Source: Martelella sp. AD-3 (GTDB lineage: Bacteria > Pseudomonadota > Alphaproteobacteria > Rhizobiales > Rhizobiaceae). Taken from it: a stretch of DNA of 64,000 bases. Each line of letters begins with the position of its first letter. Positions within the stretch are counted from its first letter, which is position 1. Positions 16,644 to 25,455 of the stretch are shown here, piece after piece. The notes beneath the pieces were generated by a model. The model made no database searches. It was not told where the DNA came from and was given only the letters and a program-made list of their open reading frames with translations. The stretch is taken from contig NZ_CP014276.1 of NCBI RefSeq assembly GCF_001578105.1, positions 62,001 to 126,000 of the forward strand, read 5' to 3'. Both the position numbers and the translations under genes were made by a program.

Positions 16644-17491
16644 GCTATTTTACCGAGGAAAATTCTGAAGAGGCCGTCAGTGCGCGGATGGGCGAGAACG
16701 TCTCGCCGCGCCTGCGCCAGATCATGGATGCGCTGATCCATCACCTTCACGCCTTCGTTAAGGAGGTGGAGCTCACCGAGGCGGAATGGGAAGTCGCGAT
16801 CGATTTCCTGACCAAGACCGGCCAGATCTGCAGCGACACAAGGCAGGAGTTCATTCTGCTGTCGGACGTACTCGGCGTCTCCATGCTGGTCGATGCCGTC
16901 AACCATCGCGCGCCCGACGGTGCAACGGAGACCACGGTCTTCGGACCATTCCATGTCGAGGGCGCGCCGGAGCGGCAGATGGGCGACAATATCTGTCTCG
17001 ACGGCAAGGGCGAAATCTGTCTGTTTCAAGGGCGCGTGGTCGATCTCGAAGGCAATCCGATCGACAATGCGCTGATCAGCGTGTGGTCCGACAATTACGA
17101 GGGTTTCTACGATGTGCAGCAGCCCGACATCCAGCCGCCTTTCAACAATCGCGGCATCTTCCGGACGGGCCCGGATGGCAGATACGCGTTTCGGGGCATC
17201 AAGCCGGTTGCCTATCCCATCCCGGATGACGGACCTGTTGGCAAGATGCTGGCGACGCTCGGCCGCCACCCCTGGCGGCCGGCGCACACCCACTTCATGG
17301 TTACCGCGGACGGTTATAGCAGGGTGATCACTCATATCTTCGTCGAGGGCGACCGGTATCTCACCTCCGACGCTGTCTTCGGCGTGAAAAAGTCGCTGAT
17401 CATTCCGTTCGAGAAAGTTGACCGCGCAAACGAGGCCTGGCAGGCCGACTTTGACTTCGTGCTCTGCCGTCAAAAGCAAAACAAGGGCTGA
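16640..17491 (+). CDS. hydroxyquinol 1,2-dioxygenase-type intradiol dioxygenase
   Basis: 283 residues from the ATG at 16640. Iron(III) ligands are visible as Y157 (GFYDVQ), Y192 (KPVAYPIP), H216 and H218 (RPAHTHF). The N-terminal RLRQIMDALIHHLHAFVKEVELTEAEW and FLTKTGQICSDTRQEFILLSDVLGVSMLVDAVNH match hydroxyquinol dioxygenases rather than CatA. Linkage to a maleylacetate reductase remnant also fits, since maleylacetate is the ring-cleavage product. With the reductase deleted, either another copy exists elsewhere or this enzyme now serves a different catechol. Confidence 0.88.
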   Translation: MSYFTEENSEEAVSARMGENVSPRLRQIMDALIHHLHAFVKEVELTEAEWEVAIDFLTKTGQICSDTRQEFILLSDVLGVSMLVDAVNHRAPDGATETTVFGPFHVEGAPERQMGDNICLDGKGEICLFQGRVVDLEGNPIDNALISVWSDNYEGFYDVQQPDIQPPFNNRGIFRTGPDGRYAFRGIKPVAYPIPDDGPVGKMLATLGRHPWRPAHTHFMVTADGYSRVITHIFVEGDRYLTSDAVFGVKKSLIIPFEKVDRANEAWQADFDFVLCRQKQNKG

Positions 17492-17543
17492 AGATATAAT
17501 CCGGCGCGAGGTGTCGGGAAAGCAATTTGGCGCTTGATAAATG

Positions 17544-17564
17544 CCAAATTCACGTGAATAATCA
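17544..17564. promoter_or_regulatory. conserved operator-like element, copy 3 (upstream of aldehyde dehydrogenase)
   Basis: Contains the perfect 10-bp palindrome TTCACGTGAA (17549-17558). Read in reverse it matches TATTCACGT and AATTT of the iacI copy. It lies 35 bp before the dehydrogenase start, where a regulator would act on the promoter. Confidence 0.55.
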
Positions 17565-17598
17565 CAAAAAATCGCAATATAGCGATGAGGGCGAACAG

Positions 17599-19107
17599 AT
17601 GAAGATTGAGCAACCCGACACGATCGTCGAGGACGTATCGGCTATTGTCACGGATTTCCTGACGGCGCCGAAGGCCGTGATCGCCGGCAGATCCGAACCC
17701 GCCGGAAGCGGCGAAACCTATCCCGTCTACAATCCGGCGACCGGCGGCGTTCTGGCTGCGGTTCCGGCCTGCGGCGATGGCGATGTCGATCGGGCGGTCA
17801 AGGCGGCAGAGGCCGCGCTTGAAGGCCCGTGGTCGAAAATGCTGCCCATCCAGCGGCAGGGTCTTCTGCTGAAACTTGCGGACCTGATCGAGGAAAACGG
17901 CGAGGAACTCGCGCAGCTCGAAACGCTGAACCAGGGCAAGTCGATCATGCTGTCGCGTCTGGTCGAGGTGCAGTCCTCCGCGGAATATTTCCGCTACATG
18001 GCCGGCTGGGCGACCAAGATCGAGGGATCGACGCTCGACGTGTCGATCGCGATCCCGCCGGGCATGCGCTATCAGGCCTATACTCGCAAGGAGCCGGTGG
18101 GCGTCGTGGCCGCGATCACGCCATGGAACTTTCCCCTCAACATGGCGAGCTGGAAGATCGCGCCCGCGCTTGCCGCCGGCTGCACGGTTGTTCTGAAGCC
18201 CGCCGAGGAAACCCCGCTCACCGCCATCAGGCTTGCCGAACTCTGTCTCGAAGCCGGGTTTCCCGAGGGCGTCGTCAATGTCGTGACCGGAATGGGCGAG
18301 ACCGCCGGCGCGGCGCTGGTCGCCCATCCCGGCGTCGCCAAGATCGGCTTTACCGGCTCGACCGAGACCGGCAAGCTGATCGGCATCCAGGCCATGAAGG
18401 ACATGAAACGGGTGACGCTGGAACTCGGCGGCAAGGCGCCGATGATCATGTTCGACGACATGGATCTCGATCTCCTGGGGGCTGCCGCCGGCATCGGAAG
18501 CTTCTTCAACACGGGCCAGACCTGCTGCGCGGGCGTGCGCATCTATGCGCAGAAGGGCATTTACGAAAAGGCTCTGGAGGTGATCGCGACTGTCACCCGC
18601 AACCTCGCCATCGGCTCGGGCCTCGATCCGCGCAACCAGATCAATCCGGTCGTTTCAGCCCGCCATCAGGCCCATGTGAAGGCCTGCATCGCCCGGGGGC
18701 TGGAAGAGGGCGCAAAACCCGTTATCGGCGCCGAGGCGCCGGCGGAAGGCTTTTTCGTCGCGCCGGAACTGTTCACCGATGTCCGTCAGGACATGGCGCT
18801 GATGCAGGACGAGGTGTTCGGGCCGGTGATCACGATGACGCCGTTTGGCGAGCCGGACGAGGCGATCGCCATGGCCAATGACAGCCGCTATGGTCTGGGC
18901 GCGTCGCTCTGGACCAACGATCTCAACAAGGTCATGCGCTATGTGCCGAAGATCGAGGCCGGCACGGTGTGGGTGAACAGCCACAATATTCCCGATCAGA
19001 ACATGCCCTTCGGCGGTATCAAGCAATCGGGCATCGGCCGCGAACACGGGCGCGGCGCGCTCGAAAACTATCTCGAAACCAAGTCGGTCTGCGTGGCCTA
19101 CAGATAG
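17599..19107 (+). CDS. NAD(P)-dependent aldehyde dehydrogenase
   Basis: 502 residues from the ATG at 17599 (Shine-Dalgarno-like GAGGG upstream). Class ALDH features in order: TPWNFPLNMASWKIAPALAAGCTVVLKPAEETP (cofactor binding), GFTGSTETGKLI, TLELGGKAP with the general-base glutamate, GQTCCAGVR with the catalytic cysteine, and DEVFGPVITMTPF. Closest in style to phenylacetaldehyde/betaine-aldehyde dehydrogenases. The operator-like element before it is shared with iac genes, so indole-3-acetaldehyde is a plausible substrate; oxidation of the aldehyde made by the GMC enzyme downstream is the alternative. Confidence 0.92.
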   Translation: MKIEQPDTIVEDVSAIVTDFLTAPKAVIAGRSEPAGSGETYPVYNPATGGVLAAVPACGDGDVDRAVKAAEAALEGPWSKMLPIQRQGLLLKLADLIEENGEELAQLETLNQGKSIMLSRLVEVQSSAEYFRYMAGWATKIEGSTLDVSIAIPPGMRYQAYTRKEPVGVVAAITPWNFPLNMASWKIAPALAAGCTVVLKPAEETPLTAIRLAELCLEAGFPEGVVNVVTGMGETAGAALVAHPGVAKIGFTGSTETGKLIGIQAMKDMKRVTLELGGKAPMIMFDDMDLDLLGAAAGIGSFFNTGQTCCAGVRIYAQKGIYEKALEVIATVTRNLAIGSGLDPRNQINPVVSARHQAHVKACIARGLEEGAKPVIGAEAPAEGFFVAPELFTDVRQDMALMQDEVFGPVITMTPFGEPDEAIAMANDSRYGLGASLWTNDLNKVMRYVPKIEAGTVWVNSHNIPDQNMPFGGIKQSGIGREHGRGALENYLETKSVCVAYR

Positions 19108-19115
19108 TCCGACAC

Positions 19116-19136
19116 GGGCGGCCACAAGGGCCGCCC
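19116..19136 (+). terminator. hairpin after the aldehyde dehydrogenase
   Basis: GGGCGGCC and GGCCGCCC form a perfect 8-bp stem with a 5-nt loop, 8 bp after the stop, followed by a pyrimidine-rich CTCCTACCTTTTCTC. The best rho-independent-like structure near this gene. It separates the dehydrogenase from the GMC gene. Confidence 0.55.
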
Positions 19137-19270
19137 CTCCTACCTTTTCTCGGGTGGTCGACGCTGCGGCGTCCGCCGACCCTTTCCCGCGACGGGCCGT
19201 TTTAGCCGCCCGGGCATGCGTTTCGACGGGTCAGTTTACGGCGGGGCAATCATGATGGGGAACGTTGAAA

Positions 19271-20836
19271 ATGACGAAAATCGCTGCTTTCGAGCCTGTT
19301 TCGATTGGCGGACGGGAGTTCGACTATGTGGTGTGCGGCGCGGGCTCAGCCGGCTGCGCGCTTGCCGCCCGCCTGAGCGAGGACGAAGACGTCAGCGTGT
19401 TGCTGATCGAGGGCGGGCATGGCGACACGCCCGGCATGGTGTCGACCCCGCTGCGCACGATCGAGATCTGGTTCTCGGACTATGACTGGGGCTATTCGAC
19501 CGTTCCGCAGAAACACTGTCATGACAGGAAGATCTACTGGCCGCGCGGAAAGGTCATGGGCGGCTCCTCGGCCATGAACGGCATGATCTATGTGCGCGGC
19601 CACGCCATGGACTATGACGCCTGGGCGCTTGCTGGCTGCCATGGCTGGGACTGGAAAAGCGTTCTGCCCTATTTTCGCAAGTCGGAGGATTTCGATCGCG
19701 GCGCCGATCCCTGGCATGGCGTCGGCGGACCGTTGCATGTCACGACAGACTATGCCGCGCATCCGGTGATGGACGCCCTGATCGCCGCCGCCGGCGAGGC
19801 CGGCATTCCGCACAATCGCGATTATAACGGCGCGTCGCTCGATGGCATCAGCCGCATCCAGTTCAACACGCTGAAGGGCGAGCGTGCCTCGACGGCGGCC
19901 GCCTTCATCAATCCGGTCCGCGACCGGGAGAACCTGACGGTTGCGCCGGCCACGCGGGTGGAGAAGGTGCTGGTCGAAAACGGCAGGGTCACCGGCGTGA
20001 GGTGCCGGGTCGGCGGCGAGAGCGTCGAAGTCGGCGTGCGCCGTGAGGCGATCCTCTCCGCCGGCACGATGGAAAGCCCGCGCATCCTGATGCTGTCGGG
20101 CATCGGACCGCGCGCCCATCTCGACGCATTCGATATCGAGACGGTCGTCGATCTTCCGGGCGTCGGCCAGAACCTGCACGATCACACATTGCTTCCGATG
20201 ATCTATGAATCGCGGGAGGATTACCCGTTCCCGACCGACCCGGCGCTGCCGCCGATGCAGGTTCACATGTTCCTGAAATCGCATCCCGAAATGGCGGTTC
20301 CGGATATCCAGCCGCTGTTCTTCTCCGTGCCCGCCTATGCGCCGGGACAGGAGGGGCCGATGAATGCGTTCACGCTGCACGCGGCCGGGATACGGCCGAC
20401 CTCGCGCGGCGAAATGAAGCTGACCGGCCCCGACATCGACGATCCGCTGCATCTCGATCCCAACCTGCTTGCCACCGATTACGACGTGAAGACGCTCGTG
20501 ACTTCGATGCGCCAGATTCGCGAGATCGTCGCCCAGCCGGCGATGAAAGACTGGGTCAGGGGCGAGGTCTATCCCGGACCGATGCGCGATGACGATGAAA
20601 GCCTTGCCGACTACGCCCGCTCGGCGGTTGGCAGCTACCACCACCAGGTCGGCACCTGCGCCATGGGCGTTGCGGCGCATTCGGTCGTCGATCCGCATTT
20701 GCGGGTCTATGGCGTTGAAGGCCTGCGCGTTGCCGATGCCTCGGTCATGCCGGCGGTCCCGTCCGGCAACACCAATGCGCCGGCCATCATGATCGGCGAA
20801 AAAGCCGCGGATCTCATCAAAGCCGCTCGTCACTGA
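19271..20836 (+). CDS. GMC-family FAD oxidoreductase (choline dehydrogenase-like)
   Basis: 521 residues from the ATG at 19271. FAD motif FDYVVCGAGSAGCALAARL, GMC signature 1 PRGKVMGGSSAMNGMIYVRG and signature 2 GTMESPRILMLSGIGPR are all present. The catalytic region is SYHHQVGTCAMG (active-site His) and the closing segment NTNAPAIMIGEKAADLI. It oxidises a primary alcohol to an aldehyde, transferring electrons to a quinone or oxygen. It lies between an aldehyde dehydrogenase and a Liv-type transporter plus HDAC-like amidohydrolase, suggesting catabolism of an imported alcohol or amino-alcohol amide. Confidence 0.92.
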   Translation: MTKIAAFEPVSIGGREFDYVVCGAGSAGCALAARLSEDEDVSVLLIEGGHGDTPGMVSTPLRTIEIWFSDYDWGYSTVPQKHCHDRKIYWPRGKVMGGSSAMNGMIYVRGHAMDYDAWALAGCHGWDWKSVLPYFRKSEDFDRGADPWHGVGGPLHVTTDYAAHPVMDALIAAAGEAGIPHNRDYNGASLDGISRIQFNTLKGERASTAAAFINPVRDRENLTVAPATRVEKVLVENGRVTGVRCRVGGESVEVGVRREAILSAGTMESPRILMLSGIGPRAHLDAFDIETVVDLPGVGQNLHDHTLLPMIYESREDYPFPTDPALPPMQVHMFLKSHPEMAVPDIQPLFFSVPAYAPGQEGPMNAFTLHAAGIRPTSRGEMKLTGPDIDDPLHLDPNLLATDYDVKTLVTSMRQIREIVAQPAMKDWVRGEVYPGPMRDDDESLADYARSAVGSYHHQVGTCAMGVAAHSVVDPHLRVYGVEGLRVADASVMPAVPSGNTNAPAIMIGEKAADLIKAARH

Positions 20837-20857
20837 GCCAGAAAAGGGGAATGTGTC

Positions 20858-22141
20858 ATGACCAAAGCCAGCCTCAGCCGCCGTCGCCTGTTGCAATATT
20901 CCGCCGCCGCGCTCGCCGCGCCCGCGGTGTTTCGGACCGGACGTGCCGCCGCCGCCGACACCATCAGGATCGGCTATGTCTCGCCGCGTTCCGGTGCGCT
21001 CAGCGGGATATCCGAAAGCGACGGCTATGTCATCGACCAGGTTCGCGCACTGCTCGGCGGCACGCTTGAGACTGCCACCGGCGCCTACAATATCGAAATC
21101 ATCGACAAGGACACACAGTCCGATCCCAACCGGGCCGGCGAACTGGCGGCCGATCTGATCTATCAGGACGGGGTCGATATCATGCTTGTCGGCTCCACGC
21201 CCGACACTACCAACCCGGTGGCCGACCAGTGCGAACTGAACGGCGTGCCCTGCGTTTCCAGCGCCACGCCCTGGCAATCCTGGTATTTCGGCCGCGGCGG
21301 CGTGCCCGGCGAAAAGACATTCACCTATACCAACCATTTCTTCTGGGGCGCGGAAGATCTGATGGAGATCTATTTCGGCCTCTGGAACAGCCTCGACAAT
21401 AACGGGGTGATCGGCGCGCTGTGGCCGAATGATCCGGATGGCATCGCCTTTGCCGATGGCAAGCTCGGCTTCCCGCCGGCGCTGGCCGAAGCGGGTTTCG
21501 CGCTTACCGATCCGGGCCGCTACACCAATCTGAAGGATGATTTCTCCGCCGAGATCAACGCCTTCAAGTCCGCCGGCGTCGACATCGTCACCGGCGTCAT
21601 GCTGCCGCCGGACCTTGCGACCTTCATGGCCCAGGCCAAGCAGATGGGCTTCAACCCGAAATTCGTGACCGTCGCCAAAGCGGCGCTGACGCCGAAGGGC
21701 ATCGCCAGCTTCCCCGACGGGCTCGGCGACGGGCTTTCCGGCGAGGTCTACTGGGGCCCGCAATATCCCTTTTCCTCGTCGCTGACGGGCCAGACGGCGG
21801 CCGAGCTTGCCGCGGGTTACACCGAGGCGACCGGGAATGCCTGGCTGCAGGGCACCGGCTATGTCCATGCCCTGTTCGAAGTCGGGATCGACATACTCCG
21901 CCGCACAAGTGCGATGGCGCCGGAGGCCATCGTCGAGGCGATGAATGCGACCAATCTGGATACTTGTGTCGGCCATATCCATTGGGGCGATTTCGCCGTC
22001 GCGCCGAATGTCGCCAAGACCCCGCTCGCCGGCGGCCAGTGGCAGGCGGACGGAAAGGGCGGTTATGATCTGGTAACCACCTACAACGCCCCTCACCCCG
22101 AAATCATGATCGACGGCACGCTGAAGCCGAAGGTCTGGTGA
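20858..22141 (+). CDS. branched-chain/amide-type ABC transporter substrate-binding protein (Tat signal)
   Basis: 427 residues. The N-terminus SRRRLLQYSAAALAAPAVF has a twin-arginine export motif. The mature protein begins near DTIRIGYVSPRSGALSGISESDGYVIDQVRALLGG, the class I periplasmic-binding fold of LivK/UrtA/AmiC-like receptors. VDIMLVGSTPDTTNPVADQCELNGVPCVSS is the usual continuation. It starts the operon that continues with livG-, livF-, livH- and livM-type genes. Tat export suggests folding in the cytoplasm. The ligand is unknown; the HDAC-like enzyme downstream argues for an N-acylated compound. Confidence 0.9.
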   Translation: MTKASLSRRRLLQYSAAALAAPAVFRTGRAAAADTIRIGYVSPRSGALSGISESDGYVIDQVRALLGGTLETATGAYNIEIIDKDTQSDPNRAGELAADLIYQDGVDIMLVGSTPDTTNPVADQCELNGVPCVSSATPWQSWYFGRGGVPGEKTFTYTNHFFWGAEDLMEIYFGLWNSLDNNGVIGALWPNDPDGIAFADGKLGFPPALAEAGFALTDPGRYTNLKDDFSAEINAFKSAGVDIVTGVMLPPDLATFMAQAKQMGFNPKFVTVAKAALTPKGIASFPDGLGDGLSGEVYWGPQYPFSSSLTGQTAAELAAGYTEATGNAWLQGTGYVHALFEVGIDILRRTSAMAPEAIVEAMNATNLDTCVGHIHWGDFAVAPNVAKTPLAGGQWQADGKGGYDLVTTYNAPHPEIMIDGTLKPKVW

Positions 22142-22902
22142 GGGGCATGGAGATTAAGGAAAATAGTCCCATCCTCGAGGCGCGGGGCCTGACCAAACGC
22201 TTCGGCGCGGTCACGGTGGTCGCGGATGTCTCGCTCGCGCTTGCGCCGGGCGAGGCGCTCGGCGTGCTGGGACCGAACGGGGCCGGCAAGACGACGCTTC
22301 TAAAGCTTCTCACCGGCGATTTGCGCGCCAATGAGGGCCGGGTGTTGTGGCGGGGCCGCGATATCGCGGCGCTGCCGCAGGCCGCGCGTTGCCGGACCGG
22401 ACTGGTGCGCACCAGCCAGGTGCCGCAGCCCTTCGAGGACCTGTCTGTCTGGGAAAACGTGCTGACGGCGGCGCTTCACGGCGGCGGCCACCATGGTCAT
22501 CACGCCGAGGATGTCGCCTTCGAGGCCTTGCGGCGCACTGGGCTTCTCGACCGGGAAGCGCAGCCTGCGGGCGCTCTGTCGCTGATGGGCCGCAAGCGGC
22601 TGGAGCTCAGCCGGGCGCTTGCCTGCGGGCCGGAGGTTCTGCTGCTCGACGAAATCGCCGGCGGGCTTTCCGATTTCGAGGTGCATGACCTGGTCGCCCT
22701 GATCCGCGAGATCAATGCGTCGGGCGTCGCCATCATCTGGATCGAGCATATCGTCCATGCCCTCATTTCCGTCGTCAGCCGGCTGATCGCGCTCGATTTC
22801 GGCCGCAAGTTCGTGGAGGGCGCGCCGCAAGCGGTGTTGACCTCGGACGCGTTCAAGCAGGCCTATTTCGGAGAGGCCCCGCCGATCGAGGCAGTGATCT
22901 GA
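22138..22902 (+). CDS. Liv-type ABC transporter ATPase, LivG-like
   Basis: 254 residues if the GTG at 22138 (overlapping the previous stop as GTGA) is used; an ATG at 22147 gives 251 but has its Shine-Dalgarno too close. Walker A GPNGAGKTTLLKLL, Q-loop VRTSQVPQPFEDLSVWENVL and Walker B VLLLDEIAGG are present. The signature loop is SLMGRKRLELSRAL instead of LSxGxxR, an atypical but known LivG variant. C-terminal extension GAPQAVLTSDAFKQAYFG is LivG-like. Energises the permease pair with the LivF-like subunit. Confidence 0.9.
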   Translation: MRGMEIKENSPILEARGLTKRFGAVTVVADVSLALAPGEALGVLGPNGAGKTTLLKLLTGDLRANEGRVLWRGRDIAALPQAARCRTGLVRTSQVPQPFEDLSVWENVLTAALHGGGHHGHHAEDVAFEALRRTGLLDREAQPAGALSLMGRKRLELSRALACGPEVLLLDEIAGGLSDFEVHDLVALIREINASGVAIIWIEHIVHALISVVSRLIALDFGRKFVEGAPQAVLTSDAFKQAYFGEAPPIEAVI

Positions 22903-23606
22903 TGGCCTTGCTGGAAATCGAGGGCATTGCCGCCCATTACGGCCAGTTCCAGGCGCTGCGCGACATTTCGCTGTCGGTGGATGCGGGAGAGACGCTGGCG
23001 ATCGTCGGCGCCAACGGCGCGGGCAAGAGCACGCTGATGCAGGTGGTGTCGGGCCTTCTGCCCATAAGCGCGGGCGAAATCCTGCTTCGCGGCGAGAATG
23101 TTTGCGGGGTTCCGGCGCAGCAGATGACGGGACGCGGCGTTGCGATGGCGCCGGAAGGGCGTCGGCTGTTCCGCAGCCTCACCGTTGAGGACAATCTGAT
23201 GATCGGCGGCTATTGCCGGCGCAAGGGCCCGTGGAATCTGGCGCGGGTCTACGAACTGTTTCCCGAACTCAAAAAGCGGCGCGGCAATCGCGGGCTCGAC
23301 CTTTCCGGCGGCGAACAGCAGATGGTGGCGATCGGTCGGGCGCTGATGGCCAATCCCGATCTGCTGCTGCTCGACGAGATTTCGCTCGGCCTCGCGCCGA
23401 TCGTGGTCAACCAGATCTACCGTTCGCTCCCGGCGATCGCGGCGGAGGGCATGGCCATCCTGATCGTCGAACAGGACGTCAATCGCGGCCTTTCGGTCGC
23501 CGGTCGTTTCTGCTGCCTGCTCGAGGGCCGGGTCAGCCTCGCGGGCCAAAGCGGCGATATCGATCGCCGCAAACTGATGGATGCCTATTTCGGAGTCGCG
23601 ACATGA
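22902..23606 (+). CDS. Liv-type ABC transporter ATPase, LivF-like
   Basis: 234 residues, the usual LivF length. Walker A GANGAGKSTLMQVV, Q-loop VAMAPEGRRLFRSLTVEDNL, signature LSGGEQQMVAIGRAL and Walker B LLLLDEISLGLAP are all intact. The start codon overlaps the stop of the LivG-like gene by one base, and its own stop overlaps the permease ATG (ATGA), so stoichiometric coupled translation is likely. Confidence 0.93.
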   Translation: MALLEIEGIAAHYGQFQALRDISLSVDAGETLAIVGANGAGKSTLMQVVSGLLPISAGEILLRGENVCGVPAQQMTGRGVAMAPEGRRLFRSLTVEDNLMIGGYCRRKGPWNLARVYELFPELKKRRGNRGLDLSGGEQQMVAIGRALMANPDLLLLDEISLGLAPIVVNQIYRSLPAIAAEGMAILIVEQDVNRGLSVAGRFCCLLEGRVSLAGQSGDIDRRKLMDAYFGVAT

Positions 23607-24475
23607 TCCTGATATCGACGCTCGTCAACGGGGTGCTGCTCGGCGGCTTCTACGCGCTTCTGGGTCTCGGCCTGTCGCTGACCTTCGGCATCATGCGCAC
23701 CGTCAATCTCGCCCATGGCGATCTCGTGGTGCTGGCGTCGTTCCTGGCGCTGGCGATTGCCGATTATATCGGCCTGTCGCCGATCGCATCGAGCCTCCTG
23801 CTTGTGCCGTTCATGTTCGCGCTCGGCTATGCGCTGCAGTCCGTGGTGCTCAACCGGCGGCTGAAGGACGGGATGATGCCGGCGGTGATCATCACCTTCG
23901 GTCTCGCCTTCGTCATCCAGAACGGCCTGTTGATCACCTTTTCCGCCGATCGCGCCGTGCTCCGCCAGGGCGCGATCGAAACCGCCGGCATCACCCTCAT
24001 GCCCGGACTGACGATCGGCCTTCTGCCGGTGGTCACCTTCGCCGTCGTGCTCCTGCTCCTGGGCGGCCTCCATCTGCTGTTCACGCGGACGCTGATCGGC
24101 CGCGCCTTCCGGGCAACTTCCGATGACACCCAGATCGCCGCGCTGATGGGCATTGATCCGAAACATATCTATGCGCTGGCCATGGGGCTTGCCTGCTCCA
24201 TCATCGCGGTCACCGGCATCCTCACAGGGATGCGCTCGAACTTCTCGGCTTTCGATGGCCCGATCCGGCTGATCTTCGCCTTCGAGGTGATCATCATCGG
24301 CGGCATGGGCTCGCTCTACGGGGTGCTGGCCGGCGGCATCATCCTCGGTCTGGCGCAAACCATCGGCGGGGCAATCAACCCGACATGGTTCCAGCTTGCC
24401 GGCCATGTCGCCACGCTGGCCGTTCTCATGGTCCGCCCTTCGGGGCTTTTCCCGGCAACAATCGACAGGAACTGA
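23603..24475 (+). CDS. Liv-type ABC transporter permease, LivH-like
   Basis: 290 residues from the ATG at 23603, overlapping the LivF-like stop by 4 bases. Begins LISTLVNGVLLGGFYALLGLGLSLTFGIMRTVNLAHGDLVVL, the standard LivH opening. About 8 hydrophobic spans. The EAA-like loop and the closing GMGSLYGVLAGGIILGLAQTI are characteristic. Forms the membrane channel with the LivM-like protein encoded 3 bp downstream. Confidence 0.93.
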   Translation: MILISTLVNGVLLGGFYALLGLGLSLTFGIMRTVNLAHGDLVVLASFLALAIADYIGLSPIASSLLLVPFMFALGYALQSVVLNRRLKDGMMPAVIITFGLAFVIQNGLLITFSADRAVLRQGAIETAGITLMPGLTIGLLPVVTFAVVLLLLGGLHLLFTRTLIGRAFRATSDDTQIAALMGIDPKHIYALAMGLACSIIAVTGILTGMRSNFSAFDGPIRLIFAFEVIIIGGMGSLYGVLAGGIILGLAQTIGGAINPTWFQLAGHVATLAVLMVRPSGLFPATIDRN

Positions 24476-24478
24476 GCC

Positions 24479-25450
24479 ATGGTGAGAAATCTTCTGCTTG
24501 CCGCAGCCGGCATCACACTTCTGTCCCTGCCGCTCTGGGGCACGGCGTTCATGCAGCGCTCGGTAGTCGAGTTCCTGTATTTTCTGACGCTGGCGATCGC
24601 CTGGAACGTGATGGCGGGCTATGCCGGACTGGTATCGATCGGCCAGCAGGCGTTTGTCGGCATCGGCGCTTATGCGCTGGTGGTCTTCTCCGAGGATCTG
24701 GGCATCAATCCGTTCCTCACCATTCCGCTGGCGGCCCTTGTTGCCGTGGCAGCCGCGTTGCCGGCAAGCTGGGTGCTGTTCAGGCTCAGGGGCGCCTATT
24801 TCGCCGTCGCCACATGGGTGGTGGCGGAGGTCTTCCGGCTTCTGGTGAACGCCAGCATCGACTGGCTCGGCGGCGGACGGGGCAGGGCGGTGCGCGGCCT
24901 GATGCAGTTCGACCGTCATCTGCGCGAGGATATCACCTATTACGTGGCGCTCGGGCTGGCGGGCCTGACCCTCTTCGGCGCCATCTGGCTGCTGCGCTCG
25001 GGCACAGGTCTCGGTCTGATGGCGCTCCGCGACAGCGAGAGCGGCGCTGAGAGCGTGGGCGTGAAGACGAAGCGCACGAAGCGCACCGTCTACCTGTTCG
25101 CGGCTGCTGCCGCCGGGGCCGCCGGCGCGCTGATCTACATCATGCAGGTCAATGTCCGGCCGGATGCCGCGTTCTCGATCAACTGGGCGGCCTATGTGAT
25201 CTTCATCGTGGTCATCGGCGGCATCGGCACGATCGAGGGGCCGATCATCGGCACGCTGATTTTCCTTGTTCTGCGCGAGGCGCTGTCGGATCTGGAGGGC
25301 TGGTCAATGCTGATCTTCGGCATCGTCGCCATTGCCATGATGCTGTTTGCGCCGCGCGGCGTCTGGGGGCTGATCGCGGATCGCTGGCCGGGCGGCGGAC
25401 TGTTTCCCATCCGGCGGACCATGCCGGAGCGTTTGAAAGCAAAGGAGTAG
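24479..25450 (+). CDS. Liv-type ABC transporter permease, LivM-like
   Basis: 323 residues. NVMAGYAGLVSIGQQAFVGIGAYALVV is the conserved LivM motif. RLRGAYFAVATWVVAEVFRL and VIFIVVIGGIGTIEGPIIGTLIFLVLREALS follow, and FAPRGVWGLIADRWPGGGLFPIRR is the usual cytoplasmic end. Completes the five-gene transporter; the HDAC-like amidohydrolase gene starts 5 bp after its stop and belongs to the same transcript. Confidence 0.93.
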   Translation: MVRNLLLAAAGITLLSLPLWGTAFMQRSVVEFLYFLTLAIAWNVMAGYAGLVSIGQQAFVGIGAYALVVFSEDLGINPFLTIPLAALVAVAAALPASWVLFRLRGAYFAVATWVVAEVFRLLVNASIDWLGGGRGRAVRGLMQFDRHLREDITYYVALGLAGLTLFGAIWLLRSGTGLGLMALRDSESGAESVGVKTKRTKRTVYLFAAAAAGAAGALIYIMQVNVRPDAAFSINWAAYVIFIVVIGGIGTIEGPIIGTLIFLVLREALSDLEGWSMLIFGIVAIAMMLFAPRGVWGLIADRWPGGGLFPIRRTMPERLKAKE

Positions 25451-25455
25451 CCAGC

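Noticed and set aside
19346..22096. A 916-codon open frame on the minus strand opposite the GMC and receptor genes
   Set aside because: Both genes beneath it have complete, motif-rich proteins on the plus strand. The antisense product is low-complexity (H, R, G, D rich), a GC-codon shadow.
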